Source: MGML01 sp964493985
Lineage (GTDB): Bacteria > Chloroflexota > Dehalococcoidia > Dehalococcoidales > UBA2162
Reading direction: 5' to 3'
NCBI GenBank assembly: GCA_964493985.1
Contig: CAZBQL010000002.1
Coordinates: 1-64,000, forward strand
DNA: 64,000 nucleotides
The notes beneath the pieces were generated by a model. That model was not told the origin of the DNA and did not search any database. It was given only the letters and a program-made list of their open reading frames with translations. Positions 33,987-43,143 of this stretch are shown one piece after another; the first letter of the stretch is position 1, and every line of letters begins with the position of its first letter. The translations under genes and the position numbers were made by a program.

Positions 33987-35327
33987 TTAATAACTATTAA
34001 GTTGAACCGGTGGAGTCGGTTTGGGTGTAAACAAAAACAGTACCGATGAAATAATTGCGAACGATATCGCTACTATCCAGGCAAGCTCATACGTGCCATA
34101 GACATCAAAAATTATCCCTGCAAAGGGCGCACCGGCGAAACTTAAAGCTGTGGTTACAGGCAACGCAAGTCCTCTTATACTTCCTATATTGGCTTTGCCA
34201 AAATAATTAGGGTATATGATACTCATTATAATCATCTGGCTTGTTGCTGCGATGCCAAAAAGTCCATTAGCCACAAAAGCCTGCCATGCTTCCGTGGTTA
34301 CAAACATAAGCAAGATGACAATTACCCTTACAAGCTGAGACCCTATCAGCAGGTAACGCAGTCGTATACGCCCGGCTGCATAGCCTATGGGCATAATTAT
34401 AGCCAGGACAATCACCGCCTCAAAAGAAAGGGAGTAGGCTACGATCTGCGGATCAATTCCCCGGCTGACGAAATGAGGAACACGAAATAGCTGGATAGTG
34501 CCATTGGCGAACGCAGCCAGCCCAAAGGCCAGAGAAAGCTTCCAGAAAGCTGGAGAATGAATAGCTTCTGCTCGCGTCCAGGAATACTCTTCCAAGGCTT
34601 CATCAGGGTCATCTTGCCGTTGTTCGCCTTCAATCGGACCATTATTATCAATATCAGGTACTTGTATAGAATTGCCGTCGATGAACTGACCTATATCTTC
34701 CGGCTTACGCCTTATAAGCAGAGCGACAAGAAGAACAACCACACCTCCGACAATTCCCAGGATGACCGTAGCATTACGCCATCCTATACTCTCAATCAGG
34801 TACGCTGTCAGAGGAGCAAATATGAGTATCCCGATCGAGGTGCCGAGGAATACTCGGGACATTGCCTGGCTCCGCTTGCGTACGAACCAGTTTGAAATGG
34901 TAACCACCGTGTATAAATTACCGCCGCCTCCCTGTAGCCCTATCAGCCCCATCATTAAAAAAATAGCAACTACCTGCCAGCCTTCCTGTATAATCGACAT
35001 CATTAGTATAACGCCGCAGATAAGAATTCCGGCGATTGCCATCGGCCAGCGGGCTCCATAGCGATCCAATATTCGCCCGAGAACTAACCCGGAAGCAGCA
35101 CTGCCAAGTAACCTGGCCGACTGCGCCCATCCAAAGAATGTCTGGCCGATCTTTAACTCGCGGCTGATAGGTTCAATGAAGAGTCCGAAGTTTATTCCCA
35201 GCATACCCATCGAGACCATGGTAACCAGGCCAAGGCCGCTTACAATTACCCAGCCATAGAAGATTGGTTTCTCTCTGAATGACAGATTATAAAAATTCAT
35301 AATGTGTTTGATCTTCACACCACCCAA
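33987..35327 (-). CDS. MFS transporter
   Basis: The 446-residue membrane protein has about twelve hydrophobic segments, with an acidic central loop (DNNGPIEGEQRQDDPDEALEEY near residue 225). The sequence FYGWVIVSGLGLVTMVSMGMLGINFGLF at the start and GRILDRYGARWPM between segments 2 and 3 are typical of the oxalate/formate-like and monocarboxylate carriers. It probably imports the carboxylate handled by the neighbouring ligase and dehydrogenases, though the substrate is unknown. The start is uncertain: TTG at 35327 or ATG at 35300, neither with a strong ribosome site. Confidence 0.85.
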   Translation of the reverse strand: MGGVKIKHIMNFYNLSFREKPIFYGWVIVSGLGLVTMVSMGMLGINFGLFIEPISRELKIGQTFFGWAQSARLLGSAASGLVLGRILDRYGARWPMAIAGILICGVILMMSIIQEGWQVVAIFLMMGLIGLQGGGGNLYTVVTISNWFVRKRSQAMSRVFLGTSIGILIFAPLTAYLIESIGWRNATVILGIVGGVVVLLVALLIRRKPEDIGQFIDGNSIQVPDIDNNGPIEGEQRQDDPDEALEEYSWTRAEAIHSPAFWKLSLAFGLAAFANGTIQLFRVPHFVSRGIDPQIVAYSLSFEAVIVLAIIMPIGYAAGRIRLRYLLIGSQLVRVIVILLMFVTTEAWQAFVANGLFGIAATSQMIIMSIIYPNYFGKANIGSIRGLALPVTTALSFAGAPFAGIIFDVYGTYELAWIVAISFAIISSVLFLFTPKPTPPVQLNSY

Positions 35328-35450
35328 CAGCCCGGCTTAAATCGGTTGGGTATGTTTTTTAGCATGAAGGATATAGTACTATAACCATATTAAAAACCGT
35401 GATAACCTGCAACCTGCATGTTGGTGAGGAAAAGACATATATTGTCAAAA

Positions 35451-35474
35451 GACCTCCGATTTTATCCAGAGGTC
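35451..35474 (-). terminator. Weak hairpin after the UGSC gene
   Basis: On the minus strand GACCTC and GAGGTC are separated by 12 bases and followed by TTTTG. This could end some transcripts between the UGSC gene and the MFS gene. The stem is only six pairs and the T run is short. Confidence 0.3.
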
Positions 35475-35528
35475 CAATAATTGACTCTTATTTAAGACCA
35501 CTATCAGTGCAATATATATTACGGGCGG

Positions 35529-37289
35529 TTATGCACTGCCGGCTTTCGTTAGCGTAGCGCCTGTAATCTGCTTTGTTAAAATCCCTTTTGGTGCATATAA
35601 AGCCTCTCTAAGGTAATTAAAGGAGAAAGCAGAGCCGGGCGACCCACCGCTAACAAAGAAGTGAATACATTCCGGCGAAACAAGAACAGGGACCACCTCT
35701 CCCGGATTTAGCGCTTTTTCAAAAACAGGTCTTCGATCTGCGGGAATTGCCCCATTTTCGATTGCCTGTTGAATACCTTTCTTATCGTCCTCATTGAGGT
35801 CTTCATACCTCACTGCAATTCTTCGATATAGCTCGTTTCTAAGACTTTCCTGGTCGTAGCCCATCTTATTCAATTCACTAACCAGTTCGGGGAACAGAAT
35901 AATATAATGATTGTTGGTTACTTTCTGAAGGACCATTCCCGTAATTCCCCAGCGGGGGAACAACCAGCGGTCGGTAAATATCAAACGGGCAACAATATTA
36001 TCCAGTATCGAATCTGCTGTCCAGGTCCCGATCATACCTCCGTAGTGATTGGTCTGAGGGGTGGCGTTTGATACTGTAGCGACAGTGACGCAGCTGTCAT
36101 CCGGTTGAAAACCCTGAGTCGTATGGTAAGGTAGCCAGGGGTTTGCGTCGTTCTCCGTAAAAGTATAAAAAATATGCGGGTTTACCCTTCCGGTAATGGC
36201 CATATCATTCAAACCGGGCCAGGTCCGACCGATATTGAGTGTCACCAATCTCACAGCACGCCCGATCGAGCTGTTCGCCCGCCAGCCATGCCCGAGGAAG
36301 CCGATTCCGGAATTCATATTGATTTCTTTTCCCATCGGACCTGATACCACTATCATAAAAGAGAAAGAACCTGCCGAAGTAAGGACATGAAGGTGGTCGA
36401 AATCCGGATCAAGTATTATTTCCACGGCAGTTATGATTACCGGAAAGTATTCAGGTCTTGCTCCCGCCATTACAGCGTTTATAGCGATTTTTTCTATAGT
36501 AGCTGTGCCTAACTTAGGTTTCATCTTGCCAATCACTTCATCAGGAGAACGCTTTGTTCCGGAAAGCATCCACTCAACATGTTCGGGAGTAGGAGGTACC
36601 AGGGGCAGTCCATCACCCCAGCCTTTGGAGAGATAATCTTGACCGAATTCCTCGCAGACCATCGGGATAAACTCTGAGATGTATGTAAGTGTACCTGGTC
36701 CGTCTTCGTCAATTTCCTGTGGAGGCGTGTTTGTTTCTTCCGGTGTCAGAGGAATGGTTAATGCGTCGATAAGATCGTCAAACACTGCTTCCACAAGCGG
36801 TCTTATTGTATCTATGGTCCCCCGTAGTTTATAAAATTCAGATGATTTAATTTGTCGATGACGGAAATTGGGCATAGAATGATCGCCTGCTGCAGAAATC
36901 GCATCGAAATTAAAAGTATCACAATTAATAAATACGCCAGGTTTACCCATTCTCTCCAGCTTTACTGTACCGGCAACGCCGGTATACGTGCAGGAACCTC
37001 AATCTCCAACCCCGTAAATAAAGGTATCGATCTGAGAACCCCACTCATTTGCGTTTTTATCATTTATCAGGTAATCACCCGATAAATAGATTGTCTTCGC
37101 AGTGGGATATTTCCCTTTTAACAGTTCCGCGAATACCGTGTAAAATCTATCTACTCCATCTTTCCCATTCGAGTATAAGCCCACTGTTTTACCTTCCAGG
37201 CTATCGATACGTGGTGCAGGCGCATAGGTCGGGGACGATTCAACTACTCCGCGGGGATTAAGAACTTCTATTTTTTCTATTTTACTCAC
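35529..37289 (-). CDS. UGSC-family selenoprotein, read through in-frame TGA
   Basis: Two open stretches lie in the same frame, separated by a single TGA at 36999-37001. Read as selenocysteine they give one 586-residue protein with the motif GVGD-U-GSC and Sec97, the signature of the UGSC family. The preceding GKTVGLYSNGKDGVDRFY and the following TVKLERMGKPGVFINCDTF agree with continuous coding through the TGA. A hairpin 14 bases after the TGA fits a bacterial SECIS. The C-terminal part (GWGDGLPLVPPTPEHVE onwards, about residues 210-586) is a second domain of unknown function that I associate with UGSC proteins. The GTG start at 37289 has GAGG upstream; an ATG at 37322 without one would add 11 residues. 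The reaction is unknown, but a thiol/selenol redox role is likely. Confidence 0.85.
36968..36984 (-). promoter_or_regulatory. Predicted bacterial SECIS hairpin
   Basis: On the minus strand TACCGGC-GTT-GCCGGTA forms seven perfect pairs around a loop that begins with G and U. The loop starts 22 bases after the TGA, inside the window of roughly 16-37 described for bacterial SECIS elements. The hairpin lies in coding sequence. Confidence 0.7.
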
Positions 37290-37383
37290 TTTGGACCTCG
37301 AACTTTTTCTTGAGTATACCATTAACTATTGGGAAGAGTTAAAATCAAATAACAATAATACACTGATCGAAGGAGACGAAATT

Positions 37384-38187
37384 ATGAGTCTGCCAGATTT
37401 CTCTTTAAATGACAAAGTTGCCCTGGTTATAGGAGCAGGGAGTGTCAGGGGTATAGGGAGAGAAATAGCGTTAACCTTTGCTGAAGCCGGCGCTGATGTA
37501 GCAATTTCCGGTATAAGCTCCAAATCATCGACCAGCGATCTGGATAGTACTGCCCGGGCTATCAAAGAGTTAGGACACCGCACTCTCGCTATGCGAACCG
37601 ATGCCACGAAAGAGAGTGAAGTGAACGCCCTCATGGACGCGGTGGCTAAGGAGTTCGGCACTATCGATATCCTGGTAAATAATGCCGGTGCATCCGCTCA
37701 CGAAACACTTCTGAAAACCACCGAAGAACTGTGGGACAGGGCAATGAATATCAACTTGAAAAGTGCATATTTAGGTTGTCGTGCCGCAGCGCGTATAATG
37801 ACGGAAAATAATTCCGGTAATATTATTAATATGGCATCGATAGGGGGACTCAAGACAGGCAGCGCCTGCGTATATGGTATCGCCAAAGCCGGGGTAATCG
37901 TTCTGACCGAATGGTTAGCCAATGAATTAGCGGCGTATAATATCAGGGTAAATTGCCTCGCTCCAGGACCTATCGATACCGATATAGGCTTAAACAGGAT
38001 CGGACGTCCACCCTGGGAAGTAGCCAGTGGTACGTATGAACAAATGATTCAGAAAGGTGAAACACCCCTGGGTGGAAAAGGTAAAACGAGCGACGTGGCA
38101 AGTGCGGCATTATTCCTGGCATCAAATGCTTCGCGTTTTATTACGGGAGAAACAATAATAATCGATGGTGGTATGGTCCTGATATAA
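37384..38187 (+). CDS. Short-chain dehydrogenase/reductase (FabG-like)
   Basis: This 267-residue SDR has the cofactor start VALVIGAGSVRGIGREIAL, NNAGAS, the serine in NMASIGG and the YGIAK catalytic pair, ending FITGETIIIDGG. It should oxidise or reduce a hydroxyl/keto group with NAD(P). The frame is open further upstream, but the ATG at 37384 follows AAGGAG and avoids overlap with the divergent UGSC gene. It heads a plus-strand run of ligase, cupin and two more SDRs. Confidence 0.88.
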   Translation: MSLPDFSLNDKVALVIGAGSVRGIGREIALTFAEAGADVAISGISSKSSTSDLDSTARAIKELGHRTLAMRTDATKESEVNALMDAVAKEFGTIDILVNNAGASAHETLLKTTEELWDRAMNINLKSAYLGCRAAARIMTENNSGNIINMASIGGLKTGSACVYGIAKAGVIVLTEWLANELAAYNIRVNCLAPGPIDTDIGLNRIGRPPWEVASGTYEQMIQKGETPLGGKGKTSDVASAALFLASNASRFITGETIIIDGGMVLI

Positions 38188-38312
38188 CTGATGGCTACGG
38201 GTGGGCTGGCCTACCGATAAGCTCTGCAATTTAAAAGAAAGCGATTTTCTATTATAATGCCAGAATACCACTTCATCCGGATAATTGACGGGCAAAGCAC
38301 GGAGAGACCAAG

Positions 38313-39947
38313 ATGGCACTCGAAGGATTTATCGGACCGCATATAGAAGACGAAAAACGCTATATCGCCAATGGCTGGTGGCGGAACGTAACTTTCGGTG
38401 ACGTGCTGGACGAGGTTGCTGAGAAATACCCGGAAAAAGAGGCATTTGTCGATAACAAAGTGAGACTAACCTTCACACAGCTGCGGGAAACGATAAACAG
38501 TCTTGCGGCGAATCTTGTTGAGCTTGGAATCGCAAAAGGCGACCGCGTGTTACTTCAACTACCGAACTGGTCAGAATTTCTTTTCAGTTTTTACGCTCTA
38601 CAGAAGATCGGTGCGCCGGCAGTGCTGATGCTGCCGAGGCATGGTCTTAGAGAAATTGACCATTTCAGCCGCATGACGAAAGCCAAAGCCTGGATAATGC
38701 CTGAAAACTATCACAAAACTAACTATATTCCTGTGATAGTTCAAGCTTTGAAATCCAATCCCACGCTAAAACACATCATCATTGTTCGGGGAAGAGAAAA
38801 CAGCTCTTTCATCTCTTTCGATAAACTCCTGAATGGCAGAACGCCCAACCGAAAACCACAAATCATAGAGAATGGACCGGAGGCATCGGATGTGGTGTTT
38901 ATTATGCCTACCGGAGGTACTACCGGTCTACCAAAGGCAGTACCGCGTACTCATAACAGCGCCGCCTGTGATGCCTGGTATAGGACAGAAGCCCGGGAAC
39001 AGGGAAAAGATGATATCTGCCTTCTTTCGGTACCCTTGGAGCATAATCTTGGACTGGCAGCAATGAATGGAACAATTCTTACCGGCGGGAAACTGGTATT
39101 TCTGGATTCTACTAAACCGGAAGACTTCTGCGAGACTGTTGAGAAGGAAAAGGTAACCTGCGCTCCACTGGTGCCGACATTACTTTCGAGGCTGGTAAAT
39201 TTTTCTAACCTGGATAATTATGATTTACGTTCGCTGAGGGCTTTGTATGTAGGCGGTGCGAAAACTCCTCCCGATATAATTCGTGCGGTGCATAAAAGGA
39301 TGGGCAACATATATATATGTGCTTTCGGCATGTCCGAAGGTACCGGCTGCACTACCCGATTGGATGACAACCTGGATGTAATTCTAAATTCCGTCGGAAA
39401 GCCATGCTGTCCTCATGATGATTACAGGATAGTTGATGATGAAGGAAGGGAAGTTCCGGTAAACACCGAAGGCGAACTGATAGTCAAGGGACCGAGTATA
39501 TTTTTCGGTTACCTGAACAATCCTGAGGAAAACGCACGAGCATTTACAAAGGAGGGCTATTTCATCACCGGAGACCAGGCGGTGATAGATGAAAATGGGT
39601 ATTTCAGGATAACAGGCCGGTCAAAGGATATTATTATACGTGGGGGAGAAAACATCAGTCCGGCTGATATCGAGGTAATGATTCGAGACCACCCGAAAGT
39701 GGAAGATGTTGCTGTTATCGGCATACCCGATGAAGAATTTGGAGAGAGAGTATGCGCATATATAAAGACTAAAGGAGATACCACCATTTCCCTATCGGAC
39801 ATCACCGGATTCTTAAACGAGCAGGGTGCATCGGTCCTTCAACTCCCGGAAAGGATTGAGATAATTGATGAAATTCCATTGACTAATATCGGTAAGCCGG
39901 ACAAGAAAGCACTGAAAGAAGACTATTTAAGGCGTAGAGACGGATAG
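38313..39947 (+). CDS. AMP-forming acyl-CoA/aryl-CoA ligase
   Basis: This 544-residue adenylate-forming enzyme activates a carboxylic acid, most likely to its CoA thioester. It has the phosphate loop PTGGTTGLPKAVPRTH near residue 195, FGMSEGTG near 340, YFITGDQAVIDENGYF, ITGRSKDIIIRGGENISP and the C-terminal catalytic lysine in LTNIGKPDKKALKE. The sequence resembles dihydroxybenzoate-AMP ligases and cyclohexane carboxylate-CoA ligases more than fatty-acid ligases, suggesting a cyclic or aromatic acid. It is the likely entry step of this cluster. No carrier-protein gene is nearby, which favours CoA as acceptor. Confidence 0.87.
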   Translation: MALEGFIGPHIEDEKRYIANGWWRNVTFGDVLDEVAEKYPEKEAFVDNKVRLTFTQLRETINSLAANLVELGIAKGDRVLLQLPNWSEFLFSFYALQKIGAPAVLMLPRHGLREIDHFSRMTKAKAWIMPENYHKTNYIPVIVQALKSNPTLKHIIIVRGRENSSFISFDKLLNGRTPNRKPQIIENGPEASDVVFIMPTGGTTGLPKAVPRTHNSAACDAWYRTEAREQGKDDICLLSVPLEHNLGLAAMNGTILTGGKLVFLDSTKPEDFCETVEKEKVTCAPLVPTLLSRLVNFSNLDNYDLRSLRALYVGGAKTPPDIIRAVHKRMGNIYICAFGMSEGTGCTTRLDDNLDVILNSVGKPCCPHDDYRIVDDEGREVPVNTEGELIVKGPSIFFGYLNNPEENARAFTKEGYFITGDQAVIDENGYFRITGRSKDIIIRGGENISPADIEVMIRDHPKVEDVAVIGIPDEEFGERVCAYIKTKGDTTISLSDITGFLNEQGASVLQLPERIEIIDEIPLTNIGKPDKKALKEDYLRRRDG

Positions 39948-40005
39948 CAAATTGAGTATACAAGAAAGTTATAACTTATTAACAGTTTGTGAAAAGGACG
40001 ACAAT

Positions 40006-40356
40006 ATGAAAATAACGAGAATGTACACCGGTGAGGATGGCGAATCCCATTTCGAAGACATCGATATCTCTTTGGGCAGTCCTGACAAATCCGACCGACG
40101 GTCGGAACTTATTAAAGCAACAGGTATCATCTTCAGGGAGACCGGAGGTGATTACTCTCTGAAATTCCACAACGCACCGCGCCGCCAGTTTGTAATCAAC
40201 CTTGAAGGCTCTGTAGAGATAATTTTGGGTGACGGGTCAAGCCGGATACTCGGACCTGGAGAAATCCTCCTGGCGGAAGATACCACCGGTAGAGGACACA
40301 TAAGCCGAGCCGTCAACAACCAGTCAAGAAAGTCTATCTTTGTTACTCTTGACTGA
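40006..40356 (+). CDS. Small cupin-domain protein
   Basis: The 116-residue protein has a single cupin fold pattern: HNAPRRQFVINLEGSVEI, GDGSSRILGPGEILLAEDTTGRGHISR. A histidine and glutamate suitable for metal binding are present but the full metal set is incomplete, so it may be a binding or isomerising protein rather than an oxygenase. The frame extends upstream to a TTG at 39952, but the ATG at 40006 has AAAGGA before it. It lies between the ligase and a second SDR. Confidence 0.7.
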   Translation: MKITRMYTGEDGESHFEDIDISLGSPDKSDRRSELIKATGIIFRETGGDYSLKFHNAPRRQFVINLEGSVEIILGDGSSRILGPGEILLAEDTTGRGHISRAVNNQSRKSIFVTLD

Positions 40357-40402
40357 AATTTAAATCTTCTCATTTCAGCCAGTACTGGTAAGGGGGAACG
40401 AT

Positions 40403-41188
40403 ATGGCAGAAAGGAAGCCACGACTCGAGGGAAAGGTAGCAATAGTGACCGGTGCCGGTTCACGCGGACAGGGGATCGGTAATGGCAAAGCAGCGGCGGT
40501 ATTGTTTGCGAGGGAAGGCGCCAAAGTATTGCTTGTAGATCTTATTCCTGACAGGGTGAATGAAACACTGGAGATGATTGTGACCGAAGGTGGTGAAGCC
40601 AGCGTTTTCACCGGTGATGTAACCTTGCCCGAAGACTGCCTGGTAATAGTGAAAACAGCAGTTGAACGCTACGGAAAGCTGGATATACTTCACAACAACG
40701 TCGGAATCGACAGCGCCGGAGGCATAGTCGACGTTGAAATAGAAGAGTGGGACAGGGTAATGAACGTCAACCTGAAGAGTATGATGCTGATGTGCCGTGC
40801 CGCTGTTCCGCAAATGATTTCCGGTGGAGGTGGCTCCATTACCAATATTTCGTCCATTGCCGCGTTAAGGCCGCGTAACATGGACGCTTATTCCACCTCT
40901 AAAGGCGGTGTTATCGCGTTGACAAAGACACTGGCATCCTCCCACGCAAAAGACCACATCCGCGTGAATTGCATCATCCCCGGTATGGTCTACACGCCGA
41001 TGGTTGCCGGGGGAATGGACGAGGAAACGCGCGAGAAACGCTGGCAGTCGACTCCGCTTCAAACAGAAGGCACAGCCTGGGATATCGGCTGGGCGGCAGT
41101 ATTCCTGAACAGCGACGAGGCACGATGGATTACAGGAACCATTCTGCCGGTGGACGGAGGGGCGTTACTGACGAGGCGTAGCTTCTAA
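40403..41188 (+). CDS. Short-chain dehydrogenase/reductase
   Basis: This 261-residue SDR shows VAIVTGAGSRGQGIGNGKAAA at the cofactor site, HNNVGID in place of the usual NNAG, the serine in ISSIAAL, the pair YSTSK and a closing GTILPVDGG. It shares the GIGNG variant of the glycine loop with the third SDR of the cluster, so these two are probably sister enzymes for related intermediates. AGGGGG lies upstream of the ATG. Confidence 0.87.
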   Translation: MAERKPRLEGKVAIVTGAGSRGQGIGNGKAAAVLFAREGAKVLLVDLIPDRVNETLEMIVTEGGEASVFTGDVTLPEDCLVIVKTAVERYGKLDILHNNVGIDSAGGIVDVEIEEWDRVMNVNLKSMMLMCRAAVPQMISGGGGSITNISSIAALRPRNMDAYSTSKGGVIALTKTLASSHAKDHIRVNCIIPGMVYTPMVAGGMDEETREKRWQSTPLQTEGTAWDIGWAAVFLNSDEARWITGTILPVDGGALLTRRSF

Positions 41189-41236
41189 ACGAACAATGTA
41201 TTGAATTATTTCTATACCAGTGAAAGGTAATATAAG

Positions 41237-42184
41237 ATGGCAATGATCAATTCGGTACTTGGACCACTCGATACATCCGACATAGGAACGACACTGCTTC
41301 ACGAACATATCCTCAGTTCGTCCACAGCCATTCCCCAGAATTACCCGGAAGTACTCGATACGGGATATATGAGAATGATAGTCAGGAAATTGAAAGAGGC
41401 GAAAGCCGGTGGGATCGACACTGTCGTCGATGCCACTACACTCGACCTTGGCAGGGACGTGAACGTGCTGGCTGAAGCCTCGCGCAAAAGCGGCGTTAAT
41501 ATTATCTGCTGTACCGGCTGGTGGACAGAGAAACCTCGCTTTCTGAGTGGAATATCGATCGACAGACTGGCGAAGGGGTTCATTCGCGAGATACGCGAGG
41601 GAATTGCTGGAACGGACATCAAGGCAGGGATATTAAAAGGAGCTTCGGATAAAGCAGGCGTGCAACCGGAAGAAGAAAAGGTCCTGCGAGCGGTAGCCCG
41701 GGCCCATCACGAGACCGGTGTTCCAATTATGGTCCATTCCTACTCGCCGGGTCAGGTCGGCGGACGGCAGATAGCCATCCTGAAAGAAGAAGGTGTTCCT
41801 CTCAACCGGGTAAAGATAGACCATTCAAACGATACTACCGACCTTGAATACCTTTTCTGGATGCTGGAACAAGGGTGCTACCTGGGAATGGACCGCTATC
41901 CCGGAGAAGGCGCCAGTCCGCTGGCAAGGACCAGGACCCTCAAGGCACTTATCGATGCCGGTTACAAAGATAAACTGGGAGTCTCCCATGACTGGTCGCT
42001 GGCTCGATACGTCGCCAGTGATTCTATAATCGGCTCATCCTCTAAGAGAAAGAAGATCAATCCGTATGATTACCTCTACATAAAGAAAGTGGTGTTCCCG
42101 ATGTTGCGTGAGATGGGAGTTCCCGATAAGGTTATCGATAAAATCCTCGTAGACACCCCACGTAAATTCTTCGAGGGAGTCTAA
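41237..42184 (+). CDS. Phosphotriesterase-family metal-dependent hydrolase
   Basis: This 315-residue amidohydrolase-superfamily protein starts with TLLHEHIL (metal ligands His22 and His24). It then has GILKGASDKAG with a lysine that could be carbamylated, PIMVHSYSPGQVGG, KIDHSNDTTD and GVSHDWSLARY with the late metal-binding Asp. Members include lactonases and aryl-phosphate esterases. In a catabolic cluster, opening of a lactone or cleavage of an ester is the likeliest role. It sits in the middle of the SDR run, 48 bases after one and 65 before the next. Confidence 0.82.
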   Translation: MAMINSVLGPLDTSDIGTTLLHEHILSSSTAIPQNYPEVLDTGYMRMIVRKLKEAKAGGIDTVVDATTLDLGRDVNVLAEASRKSGVNIICCTGWWTEKPRFLSGISIDRLAKGFIREIREGIAGTDIKAGILKGASDKAGVQPEEEKVLRAVARAHHETGVPIMVHSYSPGQVGGRQIAILKEEGVPLNRVKIDHSNDTTDLEYLFWMLEQGCYLGMDRYPGEGASPLARTRTLKALIDAGYKDKLGVSHDWSLARYVASDSIIGSSSKRKKINPYDYLYIKKVVFPMLREMGVPDKVIDKILVDTPRKFFEGV

Positions 42185-42249
42185 CTACCGTAAACAATTC
42201 AGAATATAATTACACCTATTTAGACCATGTATATCAGAGGAGGAAGAAA

Positions 42250-43050
42250 ATGCGATTGGATGGAAAGACGGCAATAATTATCGGTGCCGGTCAGAGTCCC
42301 GGTGAAGGGATCGGTAACGGTCGAGCCACGGCAATTCGATTCGCCCGGGAAGGGGCGCGGGTAATGGCGGTAGACCGTGATTTTACTTCCGCCGAAGAAA
42401 CAGTTGCACTACTGGAGAAGAAAAACGGCAAACATTTCGCCTTTGAAGCCGATGTTACCAGAGAAGCTACGTTAAAAGCCGTCGTAGACGAAGCGGTTAA
42501 GCAATGGGGTAGAATCGATATTCTTCATTATAACGTAGGCGTCAGCCTCGGTGGCGGTGATACGGAATTGCTGGAATTTACCGAGGAAACTTTCGACCGT
42601 ATATTCAGAATCAATCTTCGTGGCGTTATCATGGCCTGTAAGCATGTGGTACCCGTAATGAGGAAGCAGCAGAGCGGTGTCATCCTGATGATCGGTTCAC
42701 TGGCAGTTTACGAGAATTATCCTTATGTGGCATATAAAGCATCGAAAGCGGGGATGGTCGCTTTCATGCACCAGCTGGCAATACGCAATGCTGAATACGG
42801 CATCCGTGCCAATGCCATTTTACCCGGCATAATGGATACACCGATGGCAGTAGATACCAGGGCAAAAGTGTTCGGGAAAAGTCGCGCGGAAGTAGCCGCA
42901 CAAAGGGATTCCCGCGTACCTTTGAAGCATAAAATGGGCACTGCATGGGATGTAGCTAATGCAGCGCTGTTTCTTGCTTCGGATGAAGCCGGCTTTATTA
43001 CCGGAGTATCACTGCTGGTCGATGGTGGCAGTGCACTTAAAGTAGGGTAA
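42250..43050 (+). CDS. Short-chain dehydrogenase/reductase
   Basis: The 266-residue SDR has TAIIIGAGQSPGEGIGNGRAT at the cofactor loop, HYNVGVSLGGG, the serine in MIGSLAVY, the pair YKASK and a final SLLVDGG. It is the last gene of the plus-strand run and most like the SDR at 40403. Its stop faces the molybdoenzyme FAD subunit gene. Confidence 0.86.
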   Translation: MRLDGKTAIIIGAGQSPGEGIGNGRATAIRFAREGARVMAVDRDFTSAEETVALLEKKNGKHFAFEADVTREATLKAVVDEAVKQWGRIDILHYNVGVSLGGGDTELLEFTEETFDRIFRINLRGVIMACKHVVPVMRKQQSGVILMIGSLAVYENYPYVAYKASKAGMVAFMHQLAIRNAEYGIRANAILPGIMDTPMAVDTRAKVFGKSRAEVAAQRDSRVPLKHKMGTAWDVANAALFLASDEAGFITGVSLLVDGGSALKVG

Positions 43051-43143
43051 AATCGGTATATCAACGGGAATTAATTTCCAGAACGATTTAATCTATGGTT
43101 AAAGACAAGAGCGAACGTTATTCATGAAGACTGTTCCTGGATA

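Noticed and set aside
36999..37001. TGA taken as a true stop, making two genes or a pseudogene
   Set aside because: Both flanks stay in one frame with family-consistent sequence, the motif around the TGA is exactly U-GSC, and a SECIS-like hairpin follows at the right distance.
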